Shown here: positions 55,318 to 64,000 of the stretch, one piece after another
Position numbering within the stretch: position 1 is the stretch's first letter
Layout of the letters: each line of letters starts with the position of its first letter
Origin: Gautieria morchelliformis
Lineage: Eukaryota; Basidiomycota; Agaricomycetes; Gomphales; Gomphaceae
Assembly: GCA_015179125.1 (NCBI GenBank)
Contig: WHVA01000241.1
Location: 62,001 to 126,000 of the forward strand
Direction: 5' to 3'
DNA length: 64,000 nucleotides
Position numbers and translations under genes: made by a program
Notes under the pieces: model-generated
Databases searched by the model: none
What the model was told of the DNA's origin: nothing
What the model saw: the letters and a program-made list of their open reading frames with translations, nothing else

Positions 55318-58300
55318 CTAGCGGCGTCTGGGGAGGTCGCGTGGCTTGCCCACCCCCCGAAGCTCTAGGTAGCTATCTAGGGCTTCGAGGTCCTTGCAGG
55401 ACGACATGGGTTCCCATGTCACATCACCTAGGGTCCAATGGACCTGGAACTCCAGGTCTGTCGAGTTTATCCATCGATGTGCGATAATCCCGTCGACGAG
55501 CCACTCCTTGTCATCATTTGCTCTGAAGTCATAAAATGACTTGGCCTCACGACGAGGGAACAATTCGTCGTTGTTAGCCTCGTATCGCCGCACGAGACTT
55601 GAATGGAAGACCGGTGAAATGTGACGGCTTTTCAGTTCGTCGGGAAGATCGAGGGTCACCGTCGAGGCGTCGTTGTGAGCCTCGACGACGCGGTACGGTC
55701 CGATGTACAGCGGGACTAGCTTTCTGGCTCTTCCTTTCAGGAGAGTTAGGTTTTGTGTCGAAAGGTAGACGCGGTCGTTGGCCGCGTACCTGTCGCTCGC
55801 CATAGGTTTCTTATTTGTGTGAAACGTTTGCATCACTCGATGCTCTATGATTGCATCGTGTGCCACCATCAGGTTCCATTTTGCCTGATGTGTGAATCGG
55901 GCCACCCCCTTGAACGGGGTGTCCGCGGATATGGGGAGGTCTATCCACGGCATATAGCCGTGGTTCAGCTGTAAAGGTGCGAATCCTGTGGTCGCGCTGA
56001 TGTTGCTGTTGAGGGCGACCTCAACCATTGGGCATTTCACTGCCCAATCCTTCTGATCGTCTCTGATGACCGCGCGCAATATCTGGCCGATCGAGCGGTT
56101 TGCCCGCTCGGTGGCTCCATCCGTTTGTGGATGGAAGGCAGTTGACATGAGGAGCTTAGTCCCCATGAGTCGCTGGAGTTCACGCCAGAAGATCAACGTG
56201 AACTTTGAGTCTCTGTCCGAGACGATGGAGTCGGGAACTCCGTGCAGTCGGATGACCTCTTTCAGAAACAGCCAGGCTACTCCCTTGGCTGACACGCTCG
56301 TCGTGGTTGGCACGAGGTGTACGAGCGACGTTAGTCGGTCGATGACTACCATCAGGTAGTCACAGTCGTTGGACTGGGCAGGGGCCCCATGAAGTCGATG
56401 CCAATCAACTGCCATGGCCTATCCGGAATGGGTAGGCTGTGTAGTAGGCCTTTGGGCCATTGTGGCCCGGTTTTCGTCATCTGACACCTCGCGCACGATG
56501 TGCAGACCGCTTCTATGTCTGGGTTCATGCCCGGCCACCAATATGCTCTTCGAACGTAGTTCGAAGTCTTCAGATGGCCGCAGTGGCCAACTATCTGATG
56601 TGCCCGATCGATGATAATTTCAATCAGCCTCCTTCCCCCTTGAAGAACAGAGCAGGGGACGGCAATGACGTCTCTCTTGAGCTGATACTTAGTCCAGATC
56701 AGCCCGTCCCGGATCCCGAATCTCGGGTGCGCGTCCGGGTGCGCCATGATCTTTGTGAACATGGTGTCCCTATGGTACGCGTCTCGCAGGACCTTAGACA
56801 GGTCTACGCCTTGCTCGACGATCCAGCGCAGGGGTGCGCCATTATTCCCTGCGGCGATGGCTCTGACGTTATCATTGTCGTCGCTGGACGCAGCGACATT
56901 CGCGGGCTCTGGTGAGCCCTCGTTTAATGTGGCGGCTTCTGTTACTCTTGCCTCTGTCTTCTCAGCGAGGCGTTTAGAGTGTCTTGTCGCCACTGTTCGC
57001 AGCTCGACATACCGGTCGGTGGGCAATAACTCACCGTCCGGGTCTAAACGCGCATCCGCGTTCACGAAGACGTGGTCCGGGTGATTGTCATCACTCGTGT
57101 CGCTCTCGTAGTAGCGCGACAGGCAGTCCGCTACCTTGTTCTCTACACCGTCAACATGAACGGTGTTGAAATTGAACTGGGAGAGAAACTCCCACCATCT
57201 GACCTGGCGGTCAGATAGGCTCTTCTGGGTCTCGAAGTACTCGAGCCCTTTGTGGTTTGTGACAAGGGTGAACCTTCTCCCCAACAGTTTGTCCTCCCAT
57301 TTCATGAGAGCCTCGAGCACCGTGATCGTCTCGTGCTCGTGAGTCCTGTAGTGTTGCTGAGCAACGCTGAACTTCTTTGACAAGAAGCCGGCTGGTCGAC
57401 AAGTTTTCCAGTCAGGACCTTGGCCGTAGACCGCACCGACGCCGGCTTTTGATCCGTCGGTGATCACCCAGATCGGCTCTGGGCACCTTGCGTCTACTGG
57501 ATGCAGGATTGGGGCCTTACAGGCCAACCCCTTAATGCTTTGCCAGCATTTGTCGAGCAGTGGTGTCCATTCGAATGGACGGTTATTACGCGCACAGCCC
57601 GATAGCAGGGTGGTATATGCGCTAACATCCGGCATGTAGTGTGCCAGATACTGTACGAGCCCGAGGAAACGCTGGACGTCGTTGAACGTCCGTGGCCTGC
57701 GCCACTCGCGGATGTGTTGCATCTTATCCTCGTCGGCATGTACCCCTCGGCCATCGATCATATGGCCGAGGCACTCCATTCGGATGGAGTAGAGGTCCAC
57801 CTTTTTCTTGCTCAGAAAGAGGTGGTTCTTCCTCAGTCTGTCAAAGACGATGTAGAGGTGCTCTTCATGCTCTTGTATTGAGAGCGAGAATATGAAGATG
57901 TCATCCATGTATACATGGACGAAGCGACCTATGCAGTCACAGAAAATGGCTGTCATCAGCCGTTGGAATGTTGATGGGGCGTTACAGTCCCCCATCTGTA
58001 TCACCTGGCTCCTGAAGGTGCCGAGGATCGTGGCAAAGGCTGTCTTTGCTACGTGATCCGGATGGATCCGGATCTGCTCGTATGCTTCTGACATATTGAG
58101 TTTAGTTCGATATTGGCAGCGAGCCATGTCGCTGCGTATGACATCCTGATCCGGGAAGGGCGTGACGTCCTTCACCATGTTTTCGTTCTGCTGGCGCAGA
58201 TCGAAGACGGTTCTTAATGTACCATTCTTCTTTGGCACACACAGCATGGGCACTGCCTGCTGCGCTACTGCCAGAATCCACCACTTTGCAGTGGTGTATC

Positions 58301-58601
58301 GTTCTATCTTTGCCAACAGTTCCTCTCGGAAGTGTTCGGGGCATTTCGGTAGTCGATACCGCATGTGCTTGTTGGGATCGATGAGGTTGATCTCATGGTT
58401 GATCTCCTGTAGTGGCGGGAGTTCTAATGGAATTCCACTGACTAGGTCAGTGATTCTTTCCATCCATTCCTCGGGGAGGCGAGGAAGGTCATCATCCGTG
58501 AGGATGATGGTAGTGGTTGGCTTAGAAGCCATTAGGCGCTGTTGGCGTCTATTAGGTCCTGTGGCGCACGGGCCCGCTTTCCTCTTTCCCATCGCTTTCA
58601 C
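55318..58601 (-). pseudogene. pol of B2: RT, RNase H, integrase, chromo-like tail, one frameshift
   Basis: A 749-codon frame starts near 58601 (KAMGKRKAGPCATGPNRRQQ). RT motif A reads RTKLNMSEAYEQIRIHPDHV, where Asn (58095-58097) replaces the catalytic Asp kept in B1; motif C is intact (VYMDDIFIF). RNase H has VITDGSKAGVGAVYGQG. Integrase has CTSCARCQMTK and IGIDFMGPLP. A one-base deletion near 56380 (CCCAGTCC against CCCAAATCC) moves the rest into another frame: [50 protein letters not shown]. The C-terminus is chromo-like (EWLVDGIIAHRWINSTDLEF, QVHWTLGDVTWEPMSSC) and ends KPRDLPRRR at 55318-55320. Confidence 0.9.
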
Positions 58602-58679
58602 CGTTAGGTGAGAGCGTCTCTCCCTACGACTGTAGGGTGAGTTCGAGGACGAGTCGTCTCGCGACTCGTCCTCCTGGCT

Positions 58680-61047
58680 TCAATGAGCCAGGTTCGGCGT
58701 CGGCGCTTGGGTGATCCTGCTCACCCATGGCCCCTTGTCCTCGTTCTTCCATTCGTCGTCGTCGAATGAGACCTTGCCTGTGGGGATCACCTCGTTTCCC
58801 TTGTGGATTGTCCCTGGGCTCGAGAAGTCCAGGGTTATGCCGAATCTCCTTAGGAACGGTGTCCCTAAGATTGTGTCGTAATATTCGACGTTTGCTATGT
58901 CGAAGTATTCGTCGTATGTCCCACGACCAAACTTGATGGTCGTGTTCGTTCCATAGTTGATTGTGGAACGGCTGCCTATGCAGGCTGGCTGCAGCGCGAT
59001 TGGTTGCTGTCAGGGTTCACGCGTTTCCTTCCACAAGTTTCTATTTCCTTCCATGAGTTTCCATCACCTTCCGTCAGTTTCCATAACCTTCTGTCACCTT
59101 CTGTCACATGTCACCTTCCGTCACTTTCCGTAACCTTCTACAAGTTTCCATCTCCCCTATTATGTAAGCCTTGCCAGCGCTATAAGACTGTAGCCCGTGT
59201 GGTGGTGTTTCCTCAGCTTGATCTCTGAGGATACCCACTACACAGGCAAGTCCCCATGTATCTATCGTTGGTAGAGTTATAAACTGAGGATACCCACTAC
59301 ACAGTTGGTCATTGTCCTAGTATCGGCTCTTATCTCCTTGAGTATCTTTGGTTGTGGCTTCGTCATTAGTGTTGCCCTCACAGTTGCTCCAGGGAGAATG
59401 TCTTCATTCCGGTAGCTCGCGTGAATTCGGGGGACAGCAGTACCCCTTCGCTGCCGCTATCTAGCAGGCAGTGGGCTTTTACGCCGTTTATTTCCCAGTA
59501 CCCCGATAGGGTACGGTTCTCACTACGCGGACGCGTTGGCCGCGTTCTGTGTTTGCTTTGGTGGTGGTACACCGGCTCGGCCGCCTTGTCTGGCATGACC
59601 GATGTGCGTGCCGCCATGACTTTCGTGGCGGTTTCGTCTTCCAGCGCGAATCTGATCGCGCTGGACCTGTAGGTGGTGTCCTCCACCTCTTTGTCCCATT
59701 CATAGTATTGGGACGGCTCAGGGTCCCACTCTTCAGCGGGCGTGTCTCCGTTATCCGGAGTGTCGTTGGGTTGGGGATCACCCTCCCCCTCTTCATCAAT
59801 CTGTTGAAGAGAGCTTTGATCGGGATCCGTCTCCGGATCCTCGGCTTCACCGTCGTGCCTCACGGCCGCTGTCCTTATACCGGACATAAGCCGGGGGCAT
59901 TCTGCCTTCTTGTGGCCAGGCTGGCCGCATTCAAAGCATGCGGTGTTGCTTTGGCTGCCGCTGGGCCTGTCATTGGGCCGGCCCAACGTTTTTGTCAGTG
60001 GGGCAGGTCGCGGGGACGATCCTGACGCTTGAGGCTGTTTAGCTTCAGGCGGGCGTCCAGCTTGTGCTGGGCGTGAGGGCGGTAGCCGTTGACCTGTTCC
60101 GCTTCTTGCGAACAGGCTGGGCCTGGTCAGGCCCGTTTGTGTCAACGGCTTGCTCCCTGTGAGCCGGGCGGCGCTTGCCGTTGCTGCTGCGCTTTCTGCG
60201 CGGCGCATCCCCATGTTGTATCGGGATGCCTCCTCGATCATCTGGGCCGTCTCAAAGAGTTGCTCTATTGAGCTGCTCTCGGCATTATAGCCCTTTTTGA
60301 GGACCTCGTTGCGCAGCGTTTCGCGTAGCGCAGATACGAACTGTCTCCGGAACGTGTACTCGTCTGGCGGCTGTATCATACGTGCTGCGTATTTCGTGAG
60401 CTCGTTCAGCATCTCCTGAATGGTTTTCATGCCTTGCATGACCGCGTTGAACTTATTCGACGTGTGATGGTATGTCAGTGTGTGCAGGAACCTCTTTTGA
60501 AGGCCTTGCATCACAGATTCCAGCGTCCAGATGCGGACCTGGCGATCGAAGCGTTCAACGTTTCGAAGGAACCATTCCTGGGCTTCGCCAGTGAGGCGAG
60601 TGCCCACATAGCCGACCTGCATGTCGATGCTGGTTGGTCCTAGGAGGCAATTCATTTTCAGCCATCGTAGGATGGCTGCCACGAAGATTTCAAACTCTTC
60701 GAGGTCCGATCCCCCTGCATATGGCTCGGGGTGGGCCAATTTTACGCTGGCCTTCGCTAGCACAGACTTCTCCGGGTCTGTGTCCGCGGCGTCTGCCAAC
60801 GCCACGCGGATCATCCGCGTGATCCCGTCGTACAGCTCCATTGGTACGACGTCGGCTTGGTCAGGGATTCCCTGGCCTTCCATTGGGGCCATGGATCGCT
60901 CACGCGGTTGTGACGCTGCGCGGAGTAGGCTGTTATATGCCCTGACGGGCCCCGGGCCCGGATCGGGCTCAGGATCGGGAGCATTTTGTGCTCTCGGTTC
61001 CGGGGGCGTTTTGTGCCTGGTGTCCCCAGTCAGTCCCGCATTGCGGA
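58680..61047 (-). pseudogene. gag-protease of B2, interrupted by a solo LTR
   Basis: The frame is open from the copia junction: IRNAGLTGDTRHK, then APMEGQGIPDQADVVPMELY, the capsid-like region (GGSDLEEFEIFVAAILRWLK, RLTGEAQEWFLRNVERFDRQ), a Pro/Ser-rich part, the zinc knuckle CFECGQPGHKKAEC, an acidic linker and the protease active site CLLDSGSEGVLLSPEF. A family-A LTR (59008-59382) splits it; the end is GRGTYDEYFDIANVEYYDTI to PNLAH with stop at 58680-58682. Gag and protease are in one frame and pol in a separate one. The start is outside the window. Confidence 0.87.
59008..59382 (+). mobile_element. Family-A solo LTR in B2 gag-protease, with internal duplication
   Basis: TGTCAGGG...CCCTCACA, 375 bp, flanked by the duplication GTTGC (59003-59007 and 59383-59387). 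Compared with element A it has about 60 extra bases: the 21-bp block beginning CTGAGGATACCCAC occurs twice (from 59225 and from 59284), separated by 38 unrelated bases (starting GCAAGTCCCC). Confidence 0.9.
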
Positions 61048-61535
61048 TGTTGGGTGCATTTATGCTCCTGCACCAAAATCAAGCATAATATATTCAATTT
61101 ATTGTGTGGTGTTTCAATATTTTCTCATACTGTTCTTGTACTATGCATCCACTTCTCTGCTTATTTTCGAAATTTTCTAGTCACTCCCTATCTCTCCATT
61201 CCATTCTGTTATTTCTATTTTCATAGGCGGCTGCACCCAGCGGAGTTTGAAATGACTTCGACGCGCGAGCCCTTGGGCGCTAAAGGGCCGGGTGCAAGTA
61301 TATGCCTTCTGAGACAGGATTACACTCCTCTCTCAGTGACAATAAATTCACTGAGAGAGGCGAGTAGTATTCTTCATATTTACATAGCATGTTGACTGAA
61401 AATCATGTAGTATATTTGATTCTAGGTATTGTATTAATATCTCAGTGACAATAAATTCACTGAGAGAGTATATTTGATTCTAGCTTTCTAAGAACTCTAC
61501 CGAACCTTCCCTGCCATAGCCCCTAGTTGCTAACA
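61048..61535 (+). repeat. 5' LTR of the copia element
   Basis: TGTTGGGTGC...TTGCTAACA. It contains the hairpin CTCTCTCAGTGA...TCACTGAGAGAG with AATAAA in the loop (about 61327-61358) and a second, shorter copy (about 61442-61469). TATATTTGATTCTAG follows both. Confidence 0.92.
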
Positions 61536-61536
61536 A

Positions 61537-61549
61537 GGGTTATGGGCCC
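61537..61549 (+). other. Primer binding site for half initiator tRNA-Met
   Basis: GGGTTATGGGCCC begins one base after the LTR and is the reverse complement of the anticodon stem-loop of eukaryotic initiator tRNA-Met (GGGCCCATAACCC). Drosophila copia and its relatives use such an internal tRNA fragment as primer. Confidence 0.8.
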
Positions 61550-64000
61550 CGCAGACACTTCGCAGAAGCTTTTGGGTGTGGAGAAGCTTGCAACAGATGG
61601 AAGTAATTGGCCTCTGTGGCGAGCTACTCTTACAAGTTATTTTGAGTCCAAAAATCTACTCAGGCATATAGAAGGGAGAGCCATTCGACCTCCTGATCCT
61701 CCAGTCATGCCCCCAGGCCATATTCTCACAGAAGCTGAGGAAACTCAGATTGAGAAGGCTGAGGAGAAGCTGGAGAAGTATCTTGCCAGAGAAGGACAGG
61801 CCAAAACCCAAATAATCGTCTCAGTGTCAGAGTCACTAGCCCTGATGCTACAGAAGAGACATACAGCAAAAGAAGTCTGGGATGCATTGGTCAATGAGAT
61901 GACCAAAAAGCCCAAGATGGTCCTCACCAACCTACAGAGACAGCTTCGCAGTATGAGGTGTCCTGAGGATGGAGACTTGAGAGATCACTTGGACAAGGCC
62001 CAAGACCTCTATGCTCGTCTCAATGAGATGGGAGCCAGAATTTCTGAAGGAGAGTTCACCGACATTATCCTTGCATCACTTCCACCCTCCTATGAGGCAG
62101 TTATGAATGCCCTTACCACGTCGCTCGAAGAATGTGGAATGCCCTTAGTGCCTGATGATATTATCAGAGTACTAAAGGCTCAATATGACAGGAGAAAGAC
62201 CCTCAATATTTCACAAGAAGAGCAGGCATTTATTGGTTCATCTACGAAAGGGCAGAAGGGCCGGAAAGACCCGAAAGTGTCTACATGCACTAATTGCCAC
62301 AAGCCTGGACATGCTATAGAGAGTTGCTGGGCTAAAGGAGGTGGTAAAGAAGGCCAGGGGCCACGTCAGAAGAAGAAAGCGAAAGCCAAAAAGAAGAAGG
62401 GCAAAGCCAAGGCGAATGTTGCCGAAGAAGTGTCCTCTGAGGAGGATGAGAGTGGCAGTCCAGCCGCTTTCGCCAACTTCGACTGCTCTAATTTGAGTAG
62501 TTTATCTCTGGACACTGTTGTTATCCTCGACACTGGAACGACCGCACATATGACCCCTCACAAGAATTTATTGAGGGATTACAGTCCATTCTCACAGCCG
62601 CGCACAATTCGTGCAGCCAACAAAGGCACTTTTGATGCCTTCGGTTCAGGCTCACTCGTGCTATCTAACAAGGTTGGAGATAAGACTGTGAACATTACAT
62701 TGAAGGATACGTTCTACGCGCCAAAAATGGCTGTTACCCTGATCTCGATCGGCCGGTGCGATGATGCAGGCTATAACACACAAATAGCTGATCAGAAATG
62801 CACAATATCCAATCGTAAAGGCAGGATATTGATGCAAGCACCGAAGCTGAATGGCTTATATCGATTTGATTTACAACACACAAGTGCCGAAGCGCATGTA
62901 TGCGCATCAGCCATGGAAATACATCAAAAAATGGGGCATATTTCACAAAAGTCCCTACAGCATTTGCTCAACCGTGGCATGAGATTAGGCATTGAATTGA
63001 GCTCAAAAGGTGACAAGGTTGTTTGCGATGCGTGCATTCAGGCGAAGATTGCACGCAAATCACTTCCTCAGGAACCCAGAAGCCGATCATCAAAATTCGG
63101 TGACAGAATTTATTCTGATGTCTGGGGACCAGCGAGACACTCCACAATTGACAAGAAATCCTATTATGTGTCTTTCATCGACGACTACTCAAGAGAATCG
63201 GTTATCTATTTGATGGCAAACAAATCGGAAGCATTTTCAAAATATAAACTCTACGAGGCCTTGATGCTTCGACAGAGGAATATGCACATCAAAGCACTTG
63301 TTTCCGACAGAGGGGGCGAATATACAAGCTCGGAATTTGAACAGCATTTGGCCAAGCAAGGCACGAAGCATCGGTTAACCGTGCACGACACCCCAGAGTC
63401 AAATGGTGTTGCTGAACGTTTAAACCGAACTCTAGTTGAAAGAGCTCGTGCCATGCTATTGGAATCAAGTCTTCCTAAGACTCTATGGGGGCATGCAATT
63501 TTGCACGCCAACTATCTTAGGAATCGGACACATACAAGAGCTTTACCAGACAAAACCCCTTTTGAAATGATCCATCACGAGAAACCGAACCTGAAAGACA
63601 TACATGTGTGGGGAATTGAAGTCTACGTTAAAGTCAAAGAGGGAAACAAACTAGCAGCCCGTGCCAAAAGAGCTCGGTGGATAGGAATCTCTGGACAGAG
63701 CCATGGTCACTGCATCTACTGGCCTGACTCTCAGAAGGTTTCTGTCGAGCGGAATGTTATATTTGACTCAGAGATGAAGGGGGGCAAAGCTCCAATCATT
63801 TCTATTGAAGAGTCACAGCTACCTACGTCCAGAAAAATGGTACAGGCCATCTCGGCGCCAGCACCTATGCCTAGCCGCTTAGTCAGCGAAGAGGCAAAGA
63901 TTGAGGAAATTGATGATGATGAACCAGAGGAACGTCTGAAAGAGCTGCAGCCCAGTCAGACTGTTGATGCCAGACCTAAAGAAGCTGCTCCAACAAGGAG
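61542..64000 (+). CDS. Copia gag-pol polyprotein, partial (gag, protease, integrase)
   Basis: The frame is open from ATG 61542 (inside the primer site) to the window end, about 819 codons, with no stop found. Gag of the UBN2 type: EKLATDGSNWPLWRATLTSY, then NLQRQLRSMRCPEDGDLRDH and ASLPPSYEAVMNAL, with zinc knuckle CTNCHKPGHAIESC and a Lys-rich patch. Protease: VVILDTGTTAHMTPH, with DTG as active site. Integrase zinc finger: IHQKMGHIS with CDACIQAK. Integrase core: YSDVWGPA, VSDRGGEYTSSEF and ESNGVAERLNRTLVERARAM, giving D, D and E. The order gag-PR-IN before RT marks it as Ty1/copia. All motifs seen are intact, so the element may be functional. Confidence 0.92.
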   Translation, partial: MGPADTSQKLLGVEKLATDGSNWPLWRATLTSYFESKNLLRHIEGRAIRPPDPPVMPPGHILTEAEETQIEKAEEKLEKYLAREGQAKTQIIVSVSESLALMLQKRHTAKEVWDALVNEMTKKPKMVLTNLQRQLRSMRCPEDGDLRDHLDKAQDLYARLNEMGARISEGEFTDIILASLPPSYEAVMNALTTSLEECGMPLVPDDIIRVLKAQYDRRKTLNISQEEQAFIGSSTKGQKGRKDPKVSTCTNCHKPGHAIESCWAKGGGKEGQGPRQKKKAKAKKKKGKAKANVAEEVSSEEDESGSPAAFANFDCSNLSSLSLDTVVILDTGTTAHMTPHKNLLRDYSPFSQPRTIRAANKGTFDAFGSGSLVLSNKVGDKTVNITLKDTFYAPKMAVTLISIGRCDDAGYNTQIADQKCTISNRKGRILMQAPKLNGLYRFDLQHTSAEAHVCASAMEIHQKMGHISQKSLQHLLNRGMRLGIELSSKGDKVVCDACIQAKIARKSLPQEPRSRSSKFGDRIYSDVWGPARHSTIDKKSYYVSFIDDYSRESVIYLMANKSEAFSKYKLYEALMLRQRNMHIKALVSDRGGEYTSSEFEQHLAKQGTKHRLTVHDTPESNGVAERLNRTLVERARAMLLESSLPKTLWGHAILHANYLRNRTHTRALPDKTPFEMIHHEKPNLKDIHVWGIEVYVKVKEGNKLAARAKRARWIGISGQSHGHCIYWPDSQKVSVERNVIFDSEMKGGKAPIISIEESQLPTSRKMVQAISAPAPMPSRLVSEEAKIEEIDDDEPEERLKELQPSQTVDARPKEAAPTR

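Larger units (their letters stand above)
53020..61047 (-). mobile_element. Element B2: Ty3/gypsy with ORF3, minus strand, 5' end cut
   Basis: Reading on the minus strand from 61047: gag-protease, pol, ORF3, polypurine tract, 3' LTR (53233 down to 53020). It is inserted in the integrase C-terminus of element C. The 5' part is interrupted at 61047 by the copia element; its leader and 5' LTR are outside the window. It also carries a family-A solo LTR. Coding frames are longer than in B1, so B2 is the better reference for the family. Confidence 0.9.
61048..64000 (+). mobile_element. Ty1/copia retrotransposon, 5' half (continues past window)
   Basis: A 488-bp 5' LTR is followed by a primer site and one open gag-pol frame that has no stop up to the window end. 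It inserted into the gag of B2 (left flank GCGGA). The LTR nearly equals solo LTR 1, so the family is recent. Reverse transcriptase and 3' LTR lie outside the window. Confidence 0.9.

Overview
The window looks like nuclear DNA of a filamentous basidiomycete, most likely an Agaricomycete. Genes are split by many 40-60 nt GT-AG introns, intergenic gaps are short, and the proteins (Nup82, Scw1/Whi3, Psy2, Ggc1, Imp1, calcineurin B with a fungal C-terminus) resemble basidiomycete versions. I cannot name the species from the sequence.

Left part (1-24,205) is a compact housekeeping block of ten recognisable or plausible genes. In order: proteasome alpha subunit PSMA3/Pre10 (-); a divergently transcribed Nup82/Nup88 nucleoporin (+); a BTB/POZ protein (+); a small proline-rich single-pass membrane protein (+); an Scw1/Whi3-type RNA-binding protein (+); protein phosphatase 4 subunit Psy2 (-); acyl-protein thioesterase 1 with an unusual N-terminal membrane segment (-); the mitochondrial tRNA-modifying GTPase Mss1 (-); calcineurin B (+); the mitochondrial GTP/GDP carrier Ggc1 (+); and mitochondrial inner-membrane peptidase Imp1 (+). 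They form no shared pathway, but three act in mitochondria and two are phosphatase subunits.

Right part (about 24,700-64,000) is a nest of LTR retrotransposons. I use local names. Family A is a chromodomain Ty3/gypsy element, complete at 28,122-34,577 with identical 333-bp LTRs and the target duplication GGTGG; a truncated copy is D (44,630-46,039) and a solo LTR lies at 59,008-59,382. Family B is a larger Ty3/gypsy element with 214-bp LTRs, a gag-protease frame, a pol frame and an additional roughly 640-codon gene (ORF3) before the 3' LTR. It is present as B1 (34,937-44,629, +), B2 (53,020-61,047, -) and diverged pieces F1/F2 (46,040-46,688). Family C is a Ty3/gypsy element (46,689-53,019, +) plus a solo LTR (25,894-26,353). 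A Ty1/copia element starts at 61,048 and runs off the window with an open gag-pol frame; two solo LTRs of its family sit inside C. Relics of a further gypsy family (G/E) lie at 24,780-28,121 and 34,582-34,936.

Main points of interest are the conserved ORF3 of family B; predicted self-priming in families A and C (a 10-nt primer site two bases after the LTR, complementary to the predicted transcript 5' end 33-34 nt downstream of a TATA box); a canonical -1 frameshift heptamer at the A gag-pol junction; a primer site in the copia element that matches the anticodon region of initiator tRNA-Met and contains the gag start codon; and a consistent CpG-to-TpG decay that turns arginine CGA codons into TGA stops and has removed a different catalytic aspartate of reverse transcriptase in each B copy.
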